Positions 9,487-21,796 are shown, numbered from the stretch's first letter. The stretch is 64,000 nt of DNA from Tricholoma matsutake (GCA_026075535.2 AP026541.1:10788001-10852000); one strand, 5' to 3'. Numbers and translations: made by a program. The notes: generated from the letters alone by a model not told the origin.

Positions 9487-12400
9487 TCACATATGACCAA
9501 AGTCAGTGACTTGAATGCAACACGGTGCAGCAGTGTGCCATTGGTGGAATTCCTTGACTAACCGAGGGGCATTCACATCGGATTCTTTGACCCATGAGTT
9601 CTCCTCATACCCATAACCCTTCCAGTGCACCAAATACTGCAGTTTTCCTTGATGCGACTGGCTGTCCAAGATCGACTCGACTTCATACTGGGGTTCTCCC
9701 TCAATCACTGTAGGCAGCAGTGGTGGACATGAATGGCATCCTGGGAATGGATCTGGGGGAGCTGGAAGGAGTTTGACAACATGGAAGACTGGGTGGAGTC
9801 TGGACATGGAGGCTGGGAGGCATAACAATAGGCATGCGTTCCAACACACTTGACAATGGGGAAAGGTCCCAGGAAGTGATGAGCGAGTTTCTTGGATGGA
9901 CGCATAGTGGAGATGTCACTGGAGTCAAGATAAACTTGATCACCAACCTTGTACTGAGGGGTCAGAGAATGGCATTGGTTGTAAAAGCACGCCATGTTGT
10001 CCTTTGCCTTTGCTAAGGCTGCCTTTGCCTCCTCCAAGCTATCCCGCATGCATTCTGTGAACTCATTCACTGTCTCGATGTGTGAGGGAGTTTGGCAAGG
10101 TTCGAATCCCATGTGTGGATGTCATCTGGTGTCTAAGAGGAAAGGGGTCTGTTGAGTGGAAGCATGGACATGGTTGTTGTATCCAAACTTGGCCAAGGGG
10201 AGAAGATCATCTCAATTGCCCTGGTGCTCGTTGATGAAGATGCAGATGTACTGCTCCAGTTCCTGGTTGACTCACTCAGTCTGGCCATCAGTTTGTGGGT
10301 GATAGGCAGTAGAAGCAAGGAGTTTGATCCCCAGAAGTCGGTACAGCTCACAAGTGAACTGTGCCATGAACTGAGGGCCACGGTCAGAGAGGAAAGTGCC
10401 AGGAAGTCCATGTAATTTCCACACATGGTGGAGATAGAGTCAGGCGGCACCCAGGGCACTGACAGTAGTGTGAGTGGGATTGAAGTGAGTGTGTTTTCCC
10501 ACTGAATCAACTATGCACATCACTGCATCAAACCCATTCGACTCTGACAACTCCACCACAAAGTCGACACTGACAACATCCCAACAACTCTCTGGAACAG
10601 GAAGAGGGTATAGCTCGCCAACAGGTTTGTGACAAGGAATCTTGGTGCATAAGCAAATGACAATACTGACCAGTGAGTCGTGACATTTGTGGCCACCAAT
10701 AATTCTGTGAGGTGAGCTCCAAGGTCTTCCAACGTCCAGGATGACTGGCAATCTGTGAGTCATGGTGTTGGGATATGATGTGTTGGCAAAGGTCTGGGTC
10801 ATTGGGGACATAGATGTGATTCCTGAAATACAACAAGTCCTCCTTTTCAGCCCACTCTGCCACACACAAGGAAAGGGTGGATCCCATCCTCAGTTCTTTA
10901 ACAGCTCAGGCAACAACATCCTCATGTAAACCGCTACAGTTTGCATGACAAATGTCTTGTACCGCTCCTCACCCTGGGGTGCAATGCCTTCCAGTGCCCG
11001 AATTGTAAACAGGTCTGGCTGCAACAACACAACATTTTGATTGTCATTGCTGCCATCCCCATGGTCTGCACATTGGGAGAGGGCATCGGTCTTCCCCATG
11101 CTACGACCTGGACAGTGGTGCAAGGAGAAGTCAAATCTGGATAGATACAGGGACCAACAAGCTTGACCATGGTTCAATTTCTTGGCTGTCATAAAGTACT
11201 TGAGATTCTTGTGATCTGTCAAAATTTCCACCTTGTATTGGGCACCCTCGAGACAGTGTCACCACTCCTCAAGTGCATGCATTATCACCAACATCTCCTT
11301 GTCATGGATCTCGTAGTTTTTCTCTACAGCACTAAGGCTTTTGGAGTAGAACACAACAGGATGCCACTTCTGGTCCTCCAGAGACTGCTGAGACAACATG
11401 GTGCCCATTGCAAAGTCAGAACTGTTGGCTTCTACATGAAAAGGGTGCAAGTTGTCAGCAAAGGTAAGAATGGGAGTGGAAGTGACCATCTCCTTAAGCT
11501 TTTCAAATCTCTGTTGTTGTGCATTATCCCACCTCCATGCCTCCTTTCCTGTCAAGTCCAACAGTGGTCGTGCATGATGTGAGAAATCCTTGATAAAACA
11601 CCAATGGAAATTGATGAAGCCCAGGAATGACTGCACCTCTTTCTTGTTCATGGGTGTTGGCCAAGCTGTGACCCTGTTCACCTTGATAGGATCCATCTCC
11701 ACCTGACCCTCCAAGATAATCAGGCCGAGGTACTCAATCTTGGTCTTCTCAAACTTGGACTTGTCCTGATGAAGATAGAGTTTGTACTGTTGAAGGTGTT
11801 CCAGGATGAGGCACATGATGCAATGGTACTCTTCAACTGTGCAAGTGAAGATGAGGATGTCATCAAGATAGATACAAACAACATCTTCAAGGATGAGGTC
11901 ATGGAAGATGTTGTCTGAAAGGTGGCAGGACTATTAGTAAGGCCAAAGAACATGACGAGCGGTTCAAAAAGACCACAGTTGGTACAAAAGACTGCCTTCC
12001 ACTCATCTCCATCATTGAGCCTTCTGTAGTCTTGAACTGGTCAAAGTGAGCCATCCTTCTTCTTGACAAAGAAAAAGGGAGAGGCCATGGGTGACTTCAA
12101 TGGTTGGATACATCCAGAGGCCAGGTGCTTGTGGATGAACTGGTCAAGCTGTTGCTGTTCTTCAGGAGAGAGAGGATAGACCTTGCAGGATGAAGGGGTC
12201 GCACCAGGGGTGAATTTGATTGTGTGATCCCACGCCTTGCACGCGGGGAGAGAGTTGAACAATTCCTTGGAGAACACATCCCCAAACTCATGGAGATGAC
12301 GAAGCAAGGAATCAGTAGAGGATTTAGCAGCATTGTTTTTGTGGAAGGCCTTGGCAAGGTGTTGGGATATGTTCAATGTAGCACACACCTCATGCGACAG

Positions 12401-12659
12401 ACAAATCGCAGTGTAGAAGATCCAATCACCTTCTTCCCCTTCCTCTGGCTCCTCATTATCATCATCCAAGTCTGGCATCAGATCAGGAACCCCTTCCAAC
12501 TCCACTTCAGGTACAGGCAGGGGTCTGGCATGACACTTCTGAGTCGACGTTCTTGCTTGGCTTCCATGAAACAAGTGTGACAGCGGGATGGACACCAGCT
12601 CATGGTAACCTCCCTGGTATGCCAGTCGACCTCTGGGTTATGGTCTTGAAGCTACAGAT
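9487..12659 (-). pseudogene. Ty3/gypsy chromodomain retrotransposon A1, pol remnant
   Basis: Minus strand, in order: protease-RT spacer and RT start (12,595-12,041, with [18 protein letters not shown]); RT catalytic region with YLDD (about 11,870); thumb and RNase H (11,816-11,259 then 11,231-10,890, with TDHKNLKYFMTAKKLN); integrase zinc region and core (10,887-10,133); an integrase tail with a QYKVGDQVYLDSSDI motif (10,112-9,705); and a chromodomain (about 9,700-9,530, [16 protein letters not shown]). It is broken by many stops and frameshifts. Relative to copy A2 it lacks about 123 bp in RT, between positions 12,008 and 12,015. The upstream protease, gag and 5' LTR are missing because element B begins at 12,660, inside A1. 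Confidence 0.85.
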
Positions 12660-13396
12660 TGTTACAATTCTCCTTGTAACTCATGGAACCTGACCAACCT
12701 GATGTAGCCGATGATCCCCTCCGGACAGGAGGCACTCCCTGATTCATGCTTAGAGCATGCCCTTGACACCAGACACACACACGACACATGCCAACAACAT
12801 TCATTCGACCCCCTTCCCGTGGAAGGCACCCTTAATGCATGGTGACTCCATGCACCCAAACCCATTCCCACACATGCTGTGATATGACAGCCCTTTGACA
12901 TGAGGTCCATGACATCGGATCCGTGACATCAGACACCTCATGCTAGGCATGAGGCTTATTGTTTCTATTGTTACTTGATATGCATTTACCTTTCTGATTG
13001 GATGATAGGGACCTCCCTTCTAGTATAAGTACTGCGACTTGTAGTAGGGATGTCCTTAGTTTAGATCTAGGCAATCTACAGCCTTAACTTGCAAGCTCAT
13101 TCAAAACTACTAAGGAATCCCCTTAGTACATGAACTCACTCAAAACCACTAAGGAAGCCCTTTAGTGCATGAACCCAGATGACTCTATGCAGAAGCCCTG
13201 CTAAGAGGTGTACTATCATCTTACATCGGATGCTCCGAGTAAGACTAGTACCAAACAACTCAACGAGGAAGTGCCTCATTGGATGACATCAACTAGATCG
13301 AGTGGTTGAGGCTTTGCCCTTAACATAAGATCTAAACTATCTGCTAGCCCACCTACCTAGGTGTAGGCAATACATCCTGAAACACACCACAACAAC
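12660..13396 (+). repeat. 5' LTR of gypsy element B (right end approximate)
   Basis: Begins TGTTACAATTCTCC. The first 280 bp match 19,511-19,786, the start of the 3' LTR, which fixes the left border. The right border is estimated from a CACACCACAACA stretch before the gag leader, since the 3' copy is truncated. A TATAAG box-like sequence lies near 13,024. Inserted into the protease region of element A1. Confidence 0.7.
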
Positions 13397-13434
13397 CTGG
13401 GTCTAGACAAACCCCAGACCAACCACCAAGAGAA

Positions 13435-14540
13435 GTGGAACCACAACCAGGTTCATCTTGGTACCGATACAACAGAAGACTAGTCCATTACTTGACCCCA
13501 GCACAGCGTTGGTTCTACAGATCAACCGACAGACAAAGAGGAGATTTCCTCACCAATGAAGACTTTGAACAACCACACACACCCCCACCCAAAACATCCA
13601 CCTGCTTCCTAACAGACGAAATTGACGACCTCTATAATGAGATGTCTGAACCCACCGCAACCGCACCAATGATGTCCGTGAAGGACATTCAAATCTGATC
13701 ACCCACAGACTTCTCAGGAGAATGGACCAAGACTGCCAAGTTCCTGCAGGAGATAGACCTGTACCTGCGAATCAATGACCAGGTCTATGACACGAATGAC
13801 AAGAAGATCATCTTCACACTGTCCTTCATGAATGGAGGGACAGCAGCTGCCTGGGCGCAGGCATTTGTCAACCAACACCAATCTGAGGGACTCGGAGAAT
13901 ACACAGACTTCACACAGAAGGTCCTAGAGGCCTTCTCACTGATCGACGATGCCGGAATGGCAAAGACAGAAATTAAGAATCTCAAACAAGGTTCAGGGAA
14001 CCTTGAAGAATATGTGGCGAGTTTCTGCATTCTGAAAGACAGGACGGGAATCACCAAAGATGCAGCTATGATCAAGTACTTCATGGACAGACTGCACCCT
14101 GAATTACTAAAGAGGGTACACACAATGGAGATGGTACCCAACACCCTGGAAGGCTGGATAAAGGCAGCTTTGAAGTATGAAGGCCAATGGAAATGAGCCA
14201 TGGTAATCCTGGGGAAGACCAGGCAGAATGACAAGATAAAAGAGACGATGAAGAAAGGACAGACCTCTCTTGACATCAACTGATTGATGAACCAGGAATG
14301 AATGGAACACCTCCGGAATGGACTGCATTTCACTTGCCACCAACCCGGACACTGATCGTCCAACCATAAAGATGGAAAGAACCCCACCCAGACAGGGTCA
14401 GCACCACCTCCCTACCAAAACCGCTTCACCCAGAAAAGGACTGGGGTGGACACCTACCAGAAGATCCGCACAATGCTGGATGAACTAGACAAAGAAGAAA
14501 AAGAATGAGCCCTCAACCTCATGGAGGAATTGGGTTTTTA
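13435..14540 (+). pseudogene. gypsy element B gag, degraded
   Basis: The Gag polyprotein of the element at 12,660-19,786. Its first part (13,435-13,698) is a short Arg/Pro-rich leader. The capsid-like core (13,700-14,196) has a typical FSGEWTKTAKFLQEIDLYL beginning and an EYVASF segment in the conserved major region. The end has a partial zinc knuckle (CHQPGH near 14,337). Several in-frame TGA stops interrupt it. A GTG rather than ATG opens the listed frame, so the true start is unknown. Confidence 0.7.
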
Positions 14541-16076
14541 GAACAGCGGCCTGATACGATGCCAGTCACCGCTGTAGTCTCTGTAGGATCTGTACTCTTA
14601 GCTACCATGAATAGACAATCTATGTGCCTGTCTATTCAGGTAGCTGAGTCAGACAACGGGAAAGATATTGCAACAAACGTGCTCCTCGACTCTGGAGCAG
14701 GAGGAGTCTTTATCAACTCGAAATTTGTCAAACGAGAAGGGATCAAGACATATCCCTTAGGCTGCACCATCCAGGCCACATACATAGACGGAACCCTGAA
14801 TAAACAGGGAACGATCACCAGATGCATGAAAGGGAGGCTCCACATCAACAGAAGGAGCTACCCAATAGAATACCTAGTCACCAGACTAGGCAAAGAATTG
14901 GTAATCCTGGGCCTGCCATGGCTATGGGAGATAAACCCAATCATCAACTAGAAGAAGGGAACCTTTGAGTTCTGAGACAAAGAACAATGGGCTCAGATCC
15001 AGCGAATCTTGGAGAAGACAAGAAGAGCCAAACGGGCCCTCCCAAACACCCTAAACCTCCCCAGGTTGGACACTGGAAGGGATGCACCCAATGACAGAAT
15101 GGCACAAATTTGACACATCATGGTTAAAACAAGACAGAGGCTCTCTGAAGAGAAAGAGAGGAGCCTTGCCCGAGCCAGATTGGCTGTGGCAAAAACAAGA
15201 GAAAGACTCTCCAAAGAGAAGGAGAGAAACCTTGCCTGAGCACGACTGGCCATGGCAAAGATGAAGGAAAGGCTTTCTGAAAAGAAAGCAAAAGAACTGA
15301 ATTCAGCCCAGAAAGCTGTCACAAGGACCAAGACCAGGGGTACTCCTAAAGAAGAAAGTAACCTCAAAGCAGCAAGATGCACCATCACCAAGACCCAAGA
15401 AAACCAGAAGAAAGAACTGGAGAAAAGCAAATACAATGAATGTGACAGAACATGACAAATCTTGCAAAAGATGAAAGAATTGCTAACCTCCACAGGGGAG
15501 GGAAGCACCAGCAAAAGGAACATGAAAATGACACCACAAAACAGGACAAGCAACCCTCGACAAGGGGCTACCCTGACCCACAATTATAGGACCCCAGAAT
15601 ACGGTACCATCAATGCTGAAGTACCTATGCCCAGGGAGACTCCCCCTCAAGTGAAGGTTGAAGAGGTACCCAATGAGGAACTACTGGCAGACACAGGCAT
15701 GGAAATACAAGCAATAAAAGAGACCCACAAACAAGATGCGACAGACCTCCTAATCGCATATGTATGAGGAGAACCAGTCATTGGCATATTTGAACCACCA
15801 GAAGAACCATCCCTGACCAAGGAACACCAAGGACTGACCCACATGTACATACAGAAAATGAACACGATCTCCAGGATTACAAAAGGCAAGGACTCCCCAC
15901 GATACGTATTCTTGAAGAGCGCATGGATCAGAGCAAAGACATCCATTTCCCAGCGACTCATGCATGAACAAGATGAGGGGAGGGAGGCCAGCAAACAGAC
16001 CCTGGACAACCTACTGCCACCGGAATACCAGAAATACAGACAGGTATTTGAGAAAGCTGCATCTGAATGATTCCCG
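14505..16076 (+). pseudogene. gypsy element B protease and charged spacer
   Basis: The retropepsin active site LLDSGAGGVFI is at about 14,680-14,715, followed by the usual hydrophobic ILGLPWLWEINP segment near 14,905. Between protease and RT lies an unusual Lys/Glu/Arg-rich region (15,110-15,460) with three imperfect repeats of about 22-23 residues (core RLSxEKERxLA). They are likely coiled coil and correspond to 66-69-bp DNA repeats at about 15,128, 15,197 and 15,263. TGA and TAG stops interrupt the frame; several are explained by C-to-T change in CGA. Confidence 0.7.
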
Positions 16077-17100
16077 GAATCAAGACTGTGGGATCATGTG
16101 ATCGACCTAAAGGAAGGCTTTGTACCAAAGGATTGCAAAGTCTACCCACTGACACCAAAGGAACAAGAGAAACTCAACAAGTTTCTAGATGAAAACCTAG
16201 AGAAAGGATACATCCAACCATCAAAATCACCCATGGCATCCCCATTCTTCTTCGTGTCGAAGGACTCTGATGCTCTGCAACCTTGCCAAGACTATTGCTA
16301 TCTGAATGAAGGAACAATCCGGAACAACTACCCCCTGGAAAATAGAGAAATGCAAGTTCAATGTGCAAGAAGTCAACTTCTTGGGCATGATCATCAGGCC
16401 CAATGAACTTGCAATGGACAATACAAAACTGGCTGGGATCAAGGACTGGCCCACGCCAAAGACAGTGAAGGATGTAAGATCCTTCCTAGGATTCGGAAAT
16501 TTCTATCAAAGATTCATCAGACACTTTGCGGATCTGGCCAGACCGCTGAATGATTTGACAAAGAAGAACCAGAAATTCAAATGGACGAACGACTGCCAGC
16601 AGTCGTTCAATGTGCTAAAAAGGAAGTTCAATGAAGCCCCAGTACTGCTGATGCCAGATGCAACGAAACCATTTGTGGTGGAATCTGACGCCTCAAAATT
16701 TGCGGCAGGTGCAGTACTCAGATAACAGGATGCCAACGGAGACTGGCACCCATGCAGATACATCTCTCATTGTTTCAATGAAGCAGAAAGAAATTACGAG
16801 ATATACGACAGGGAACTACTGGGAGTAATCTGAGTGCTGGAGACATGGAGACACTACCTACAGGGGACACCGTTCCCTGTGATGGTACTATCCGATCACA
16901 AGAACCTGACATACTTCCATCAGGCACAGAAACTGAACCGATGACAGGCTAGATGGAGCATCTACCTGTCACAATTCGACCTGAAGCTACAACATGTACC
17001 AGGATCACAGATGGTATAATCTGATGCCCTATCGAGGAGAGCAGATCACATAGCCAAAGAAGACACTGATAATGAGGACAAGACCATCCTTGCCAATGAA
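16077..17100 (+). pseudogene. gypsy element B reverse transcriptase/RNase H, RT core deleted
   Basis: The RT N-terminus is at 16,098-16,340 ([31 protein letters not shown]). It joins directly, in another frame, to the post-catalytic segment [19 protein letters not shown] (16,345-16,400). The YxDD-containing palm, a few hundred bases in related elements, is missing. The connection domain and RNase H follow (16,430-17,050: [31 protein letters not shown]). Stops replace Arg and Gln codons (for example CGA to TGA before QARWSIYLSQF, CAA to TAA before SDALSRR). Confidence 0.8.
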
Positions 17101-18345
17101 CTATTCATGAAAACAATTGATGCTGAGCTCCAGGGAGCCCTGGTCTCAGCAATAATGAAGGACAACCTCGTAAATGACGCTTTACGAGCCCTAAAGAACA
17201 ATGGAACTCCCCCAATCAAGTCTGCATTGGAGGACTGGAAATTTGAAGACAGATGCTATGTGCCACAGGACAAAACCCTCCGCCGAGCGATCATACGGAA
17301 ATACCATGATAGCACCACAACAGGGCACCCTGGACAATGGCAGACAATTGAACTGGTCTGACAAGACTACTGGTGGCCAGGAATGGCCAACTTCATAAAG
17401 AAATACATTGAAGGCTGCGCAAAGTGCCAGCAAATGAAGTCAACACGCACCTGACAACCCCACCACCAACACTGATATTGTCTGATGCCAGCAGACCATT
17501 TGAGCTGGTAACGACAGATTTCATTATGGATCTGCCCATAATAAATGGATTTGACTCAATCATGGTCATGGTAGACCATGGTCTTACAAAGGGGGTAATT
17601 TTTATCCTTTGGGCAAAGATGATCGATGCACTTGGCACTGCAGACCTTTACCTGCACCATGTATACACAAGATTTGGACTCCCTGGAAGAATCATCTCAG
17701 ACAGAGACCCTCGATTCACATCCAGACTCTTCTGAGAACTCGGACAACTGCTCGGAATCAAGTTATCCATGAGCACCGCCTATCACCCCAGACCGATGGA
17801 GAAATGGAGCGAGTAAACCAAGAGCTAGAGGTTTACCTCTGCATGTTCTGTTCGAACAAACCAGAAGATTGGGAGCATTATCTCCCAACAGCAGAATTTG
17901 CACATAACCAGAAGATGCACTCCGCAGTAAAACATTCGCTGTTTTACTTGATGATGGGATACCAACCACGCGCTATCCCCACCCCTTACAAAAAGACGAA
18001 CGTGCCAGCTGCTGAACAGAGAATCCAAGAACTCCTCTCTGCAAGAAGAGAAACTCTTGCCACACATGAACTGGCCAGACAGGCTATGGCCGCCCGAACA
18101 AAAGGGTGATACAAACCGTTCAAGGTTGGAGAACAAGTATGGCTTGACTCCAAGAACCTGAAGATTGGCTACCCAACGAGAAAATTGGTGCCAAAATGAG
18201 AAGGGCCCTTCGTGATTGAAGATGCCCTGTCGAGAACAACATATTGATTGAAACTGCCACCGAGATGGAAGATCCACCCAGTATTCCATGCGGCTTTACT
18301 CGATACCATGAGAATGACACTCATGGGTGAAACTTCCTGACTCCA
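17101..18345 (+). pseudogene. gypsy element B integrase
   Basis: The HHCC zinc domain is at about 17,300-17,440 (RKYHDSTTTGHPG and CAKCQQMK). The DDE core keeps all three acidic residues: TTDFIMDLP (about 17,515), IISDRDPRF (about 17,697) and QTDGEMERVNQELE (about 17,790). Frameshifts near 17,450 and 17,780 and several stops break it. The C-terminal part (18,100-18,300) has the VGEQVWLDSKNLK motif and a PVFHAALL segment. Confidence 0.8.
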
Positions 18346-18357
18346 CCACCTGACCTC

Positions 18358-18540
18358 ATGGAAGGAGAAAATGAGTACGAAGTGGAAGTGATCATCGCAC
18401 ACAAGAAGCATGGCAAGACACACCGCTACCACGTGAAATGGGTTGACTACCCAACATCCAAAAACACATGGGAACCCGAATTGAACTTGAAGAATGCCCC
18501 CAAGATCCTGACGGCATATAAGAAGAGGTACCACCTCTAA
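18358..18540 (+). pseudogene. gypsy element B chromodomain
   Basis: An intact 60-residue chromodomain with EYEVEVIIAHKKHGKTHRY, the aromatic cage-type VKWVDYP, and NTWEPELNLKNA. Chromodomains at the integrase end direct chromoviruses to marked chromatin. This piece reads through to its stop, but it belongs to a broken polyprotein. Confidence 0.85.
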
Positions 18541-19510
18541 CGAAAACCCAAAACCCCCTTTCCTGAACACAGCACAACAACACCCCTGATACCTGCTAGA
18601 CAACAAATGACCCAAGATCCATTGAATGTTGACGCCCTTCACGTTCATGTTCACCCCCTCCATTGATAAATACGAAAAGAACATGGTGACTGGACAACGA
18701 GTCATTGACCAGTCACCAAGAATGAACAGACTGCTGGGGTGACCCTCTTGGGAATGCCCCCATGGAATCATATTCTGGATAACAAGAGACGACTGGGTAA
18801 GGAGAGTATCCTCAACCTGCCCAAACTGCTGCCTCTATGCACGGAGGAGCACGAAGATGAATTTAGGCTGGGTAAAGGCACAATTTGAAGAATGCTGCTT
18901 CGAGGGAGAGTTGGATGATGATGACTACTTCCCCGAGAAATTCTACCTTGACCACAATGGCCTAACCCCGGGCAGAAGACCACTGGTGGGAATTAGCCCA
19001 CCACTGTGGAAGGACCTGCAGTGGAACACCCACTATGATGAAGAAAGTGGATTTGAGCTGGCAAGGCAGCTCTTATTCGGACAACATGGAGAACTGGGGA
19101 CATTGCTGCATTCCAGCTGACACCCCCACACATCGACACCCCAGACCACTGAGCACAACTAGGTGTGAACCAATCGTCCACAAAGACGTTAAACTACTGA
19201 CCATCTGCAGAGACGTTAAACTACCGAGCATCCTCGAAGATGTAAAACCATGATGATTGCCCTTGATACTGCACAGACCCTACAGACCCCTCCCCTTCTG
19301 ACGACATCACCAACTCCTTGACACCACTGCTAGTGGCAGTATAGAACAAAAAGAACCCAATCACAGTCCAAGCTCAGACATGAACAATCCCTCCATCCCA
19401 CACTCAGATGCCAACGCCATGACATATCCACACCACAACTGATTTGACCCCGGAAGAGGAACGAAGATTTAGGTCGAAGTGTGGAACTTTTGACCATAAT
19501 GAGGGGGTAA
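18541..19510 (+). other. element B 3' region with a small acidic ORF and polypurine tract
   Basis: Non-pol sequence between the chromodomain and the 3' LTR, about 970 bp long. An ORF at 18,857-19,120 (87 residues, with an Asp/Glu-rich GELDDDDYFPEKFY segment) is unrecognised and could be an extra ORF of this retroelement lineage. The final GAGGGGGTAA abutting the LTR at 19,511 is the polypurine tract. Confidence 0.5.
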
Positions 19511-19786
19511 TGTTACAATTTTCCTTGTAACTCATGGAACCCAACCGACCCGACGGACCCGACGATCCCCTCTGGACAGGAGGCACTCCCTGATTCATGC
19601 TTAGAGCATGCCCTTGACACCAGACACACACATGATGCATGCTGACAACATGCATTTGACCCCCTTCCCGTGGAAGGCACCCTTGACGCATGGTGACTCC
19701 ATGCACCCAAACCCATTCCCACACATGCTGTGATACGACAGCCCTTTGACATGAGGCTTATCTCTTATTGTTCCCTGACATGCTGG
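19511..19786 (+). repeat. 3' LTR of gypsy element B, truncated
   Basis: Matches the first part of the 5' LTR (TGTTACAATTTTCC start). It lacks an internal stretch of about 49 bp between two CATGAGG copies and stops where the composite TIR element begins near 19,787. The rest of this LTR was not found on the far side. Confidence 0.75.
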
Positions 19787-20069
19787 AGGTCTTTACACTC
19801 CCCCACCTTTCCCGTCGGACTCTGACTGGAGTCCACTGGGACTGGTCACCAGCCAAGTTGCCAGTCCAGTCCCAGTCCAGTCTGACTGGACTGCGAGTGG
19901 AATCCACTCAAACACCAGATTCCACTTGGACTGGTCCAGTGGAGTCCAGTTGGAGTCCAGTTGGAGTCTGGTTGGAGTCCAGTTGAATTCCGGTTGGAGT
20001 CCAGTTGAAGTCCAGGTGGAGTCCAGTTGGAGTCCACTGGGAGTCCAGTCGGATTCTGCTCAAAAAGTG

Positions 20070-20165
20070 TGTAAGAAAAGGAATCGAACCCAGATCCCTG
20101 TCAGTTGCTTATGTAATCATAACACACAATATAACTGTTACACCACAGTACCTTGTTTAAGGTAT
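20070..20165 (-). repeat. tRNA-like module (outer element, left)
   Basis: On the minus strand an A-box-like TGGTGTAACAG is followed about 50 nt later by the B-box-like GGGTTCGATTCC. It cannot be folded with confidence into a working tRNA, so it is taken as a tRNA-derived, SINE-head-like promoter module pointing toward the left end of the outer element. Confidence 0.5.
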
Positions 20166-20459
20166 CATCTACTTGTGCTAGGTACTGTGTGCGGCTATGT
20201 ATGACAAAGCATATAGCCACGTCATCAAATGTGCCAGCTCATCACCCACCACCACCACCACCACCATCGATGGCTGCCTCCCTCCCTCCTCTCTCTACCA
20301 CCACCACTGCGTGGACACCCACTGCCACTGCTCCCATGCCCAATCTGCCATCACCACCACCCGCAAACGAGCCCAATGGATGGAACGTGGGCCATACTTA
20401 AGTTTTTTTTTTGTTTGCTTTTTGTTTTTATAAACTAACCAACCTGTTTTTTTAGCTTT

Positions 20460-20795
20460 CTAGGTTATAATCTACTGGCAACAACACCACCACTTGCAAA
20501 CGAGCCAACATGGGCCCAAATGACGCGATCTGCGTCGTTTGGGCCTTATGTAAGTTTTTTTCACTTGGTTTTTGTTTTTATAAACTAACTAACTCGTTTT
20601 TCTAGTTTTCTAGGTTATAATCTACTAGTAATGACACCACCACTTGCAAACGAGCCAATGCGGGCCCAAACGATGCAGATCGCATTGTTTGGGCCCTATG
20701 TAAGTTTTTTTCACTTGGTTTTTGTTTTTATCAACTAACTAACTCATTTTTTTAGTTTTCTAGGTTATAATCTACTAGTAATGACATCACCACCC
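20460..20795 (+). repeat. exon-intron-like tandem units (outer element)
   Basis: Plus-strand version of the same 150-bp unit, palindromes at about 20,515 and 20,665. The donor is GTAAGTTTTTTTC and the acceptor TTTTCTAG precedes GTTATAATCTACTAG. Opposite strand to the copies in the inner element, consistent with nested insertion in inverse orientation. Confidence 0.7.
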
Positions 20796-21059
20796 GCAAA
20801 TGAGCCAACACACCCACCCCACGCCTGCGAGCCCCTGCTCGTAGGCTGTAATTTACCCTCCCCCACCTATTCCAGTCGGAGTCCAGTTATTCTGGTTGGA
20901 GTCCAATTATTCTAGTCGGAGTCCAGTTATTCTGGTTGGAGTCCAGTTATTCCGGTTATTCCGACCAGATTCTGGTTACTCCAGATCCTCAACTTAGAGT
21001 ATATAGCCTAATGGATAGTCAAATTTCAAGTCTTAAGTTGTCAAAGTGCCTACAAAATA

Positions 21060-21152
21060 TATTTGTGCAGAGTAAGGATTGAACTCAAGACATCTTGATT
21101 AGAGTGATCACATGACAAACCAAACATGTGTGCTTAACCAGTTGAGTCACAG
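21060..21152 (-). repeat. tRNA-like module (inner copy 1, left)
   Basis: Minus strand: A-box-like TGACTCAACTGGTTAAGCA and B-box-like TGAGTTCAATCC. It points outward toward the left TIR. Nearly identical to 39,825-39,914 in copy 2 and related to the plus-strand module at 23,546. Confidence 0.55.
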
Positions 21153-21237
21153 GAGAATTATTAGATAGTAATATAATGTTTATTCATGACACTCTAATTT
21201 TTTTCGAAGTAGTTAAGATCAAATTTTTTTAATTAAC

Positions 21238-21512
21238 CACATCCCTCACATTGAATGCGAGGGAGTGGGGATAATTGTAATTATATACATAAACAAAAAA
21301 TCCTCCCTCTCACAAGATGCAAGAGGGAGTTTTATTTATATACATAAAAAGCTAACCCCTCACGCCAAACGTGAGGGGGGAGGTAAAAACATGAAGAAAA
21401 AAATCCCTCCCCCACGCAAAATGGGGGAGGGGGGGCACAATACTAATAAATAATTAAAAATACAAAAAAAATCCCTCCCCACATGAAGTGTGGGGGAGGG
21501 GGAGGGGACGCG
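21238..21512. repeat. ladder of five C-rich/G-rich hairpins (copy 1)
   Basis: Five short inverted repeats in a row, each a C-rich arm (for example CCCTCTCACAAG) paired with a G-rich arm through a short loop (loops such as AAGATG or CCAAAC). They are separated by about 20-30 bp of AT-rich sequence. Positions are about 21,243, 21,303, 21,357, 21,405 and 21,473. The ladder recurs at 40,008-40,270, and single rungs lie at 23,360-23,445 and 47,100-47,140. Confidence 0.75.
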
Positions 21513-21529
21513 ACCCCGCTGTTGTCTGT

Positions 21530-21775
21530 CCTTCCACCCACGATCCACCCCACGAGCAGTTGCTCGTGAGGCTGGGGGTAGGTGGCTTGTCATTGTTGTC
21601 GTTCCACCCACGATCCACCCCACAAGCAGTTGCTGGTGAGGCTGGGGGCGGGTGGTGCGTTGTCATCTCCTATCACTGCACCTGGGTGCCGTTCCACCCA
21701 CATTCCACCCCATGAGCAGTTGCTTGTGAGGCTGGGGGTGGGTGGCTTGTCATCGTTTGTTGCTGTCATCCCCTG
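21530..21775. repeat. palindromic minisatellite, three units (copy 1)
   Basis: Three units starting at about 21,531, 21,600 and 21,690 (spacings near 69 and 90 bp). Each contains TTCCACCCAC, CACCCCA, a GAGCAGTTGCTC-type palindrome and GGCTGGGGG. Copy 2 of the element has six units. Confidence 0.8.
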
Positions 21776-21796
21776 TCTGAATTTCTGTTTTTGTCT

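Noticed and set aside
12662..12910. 82-residue minus-strand ORF, repeated at 19,513-19,752
   Set aside because: It lies inside the two LTRs of element B; similarity between the copies reflects the LTR, not a gene.
21238..21512. CRISPR-like array of spaced repeats
   Set aside because: The repeats are inverted, vary between rungs and lie in a eukaryotic transposon; spacing and sequence do not fit CRISPR.
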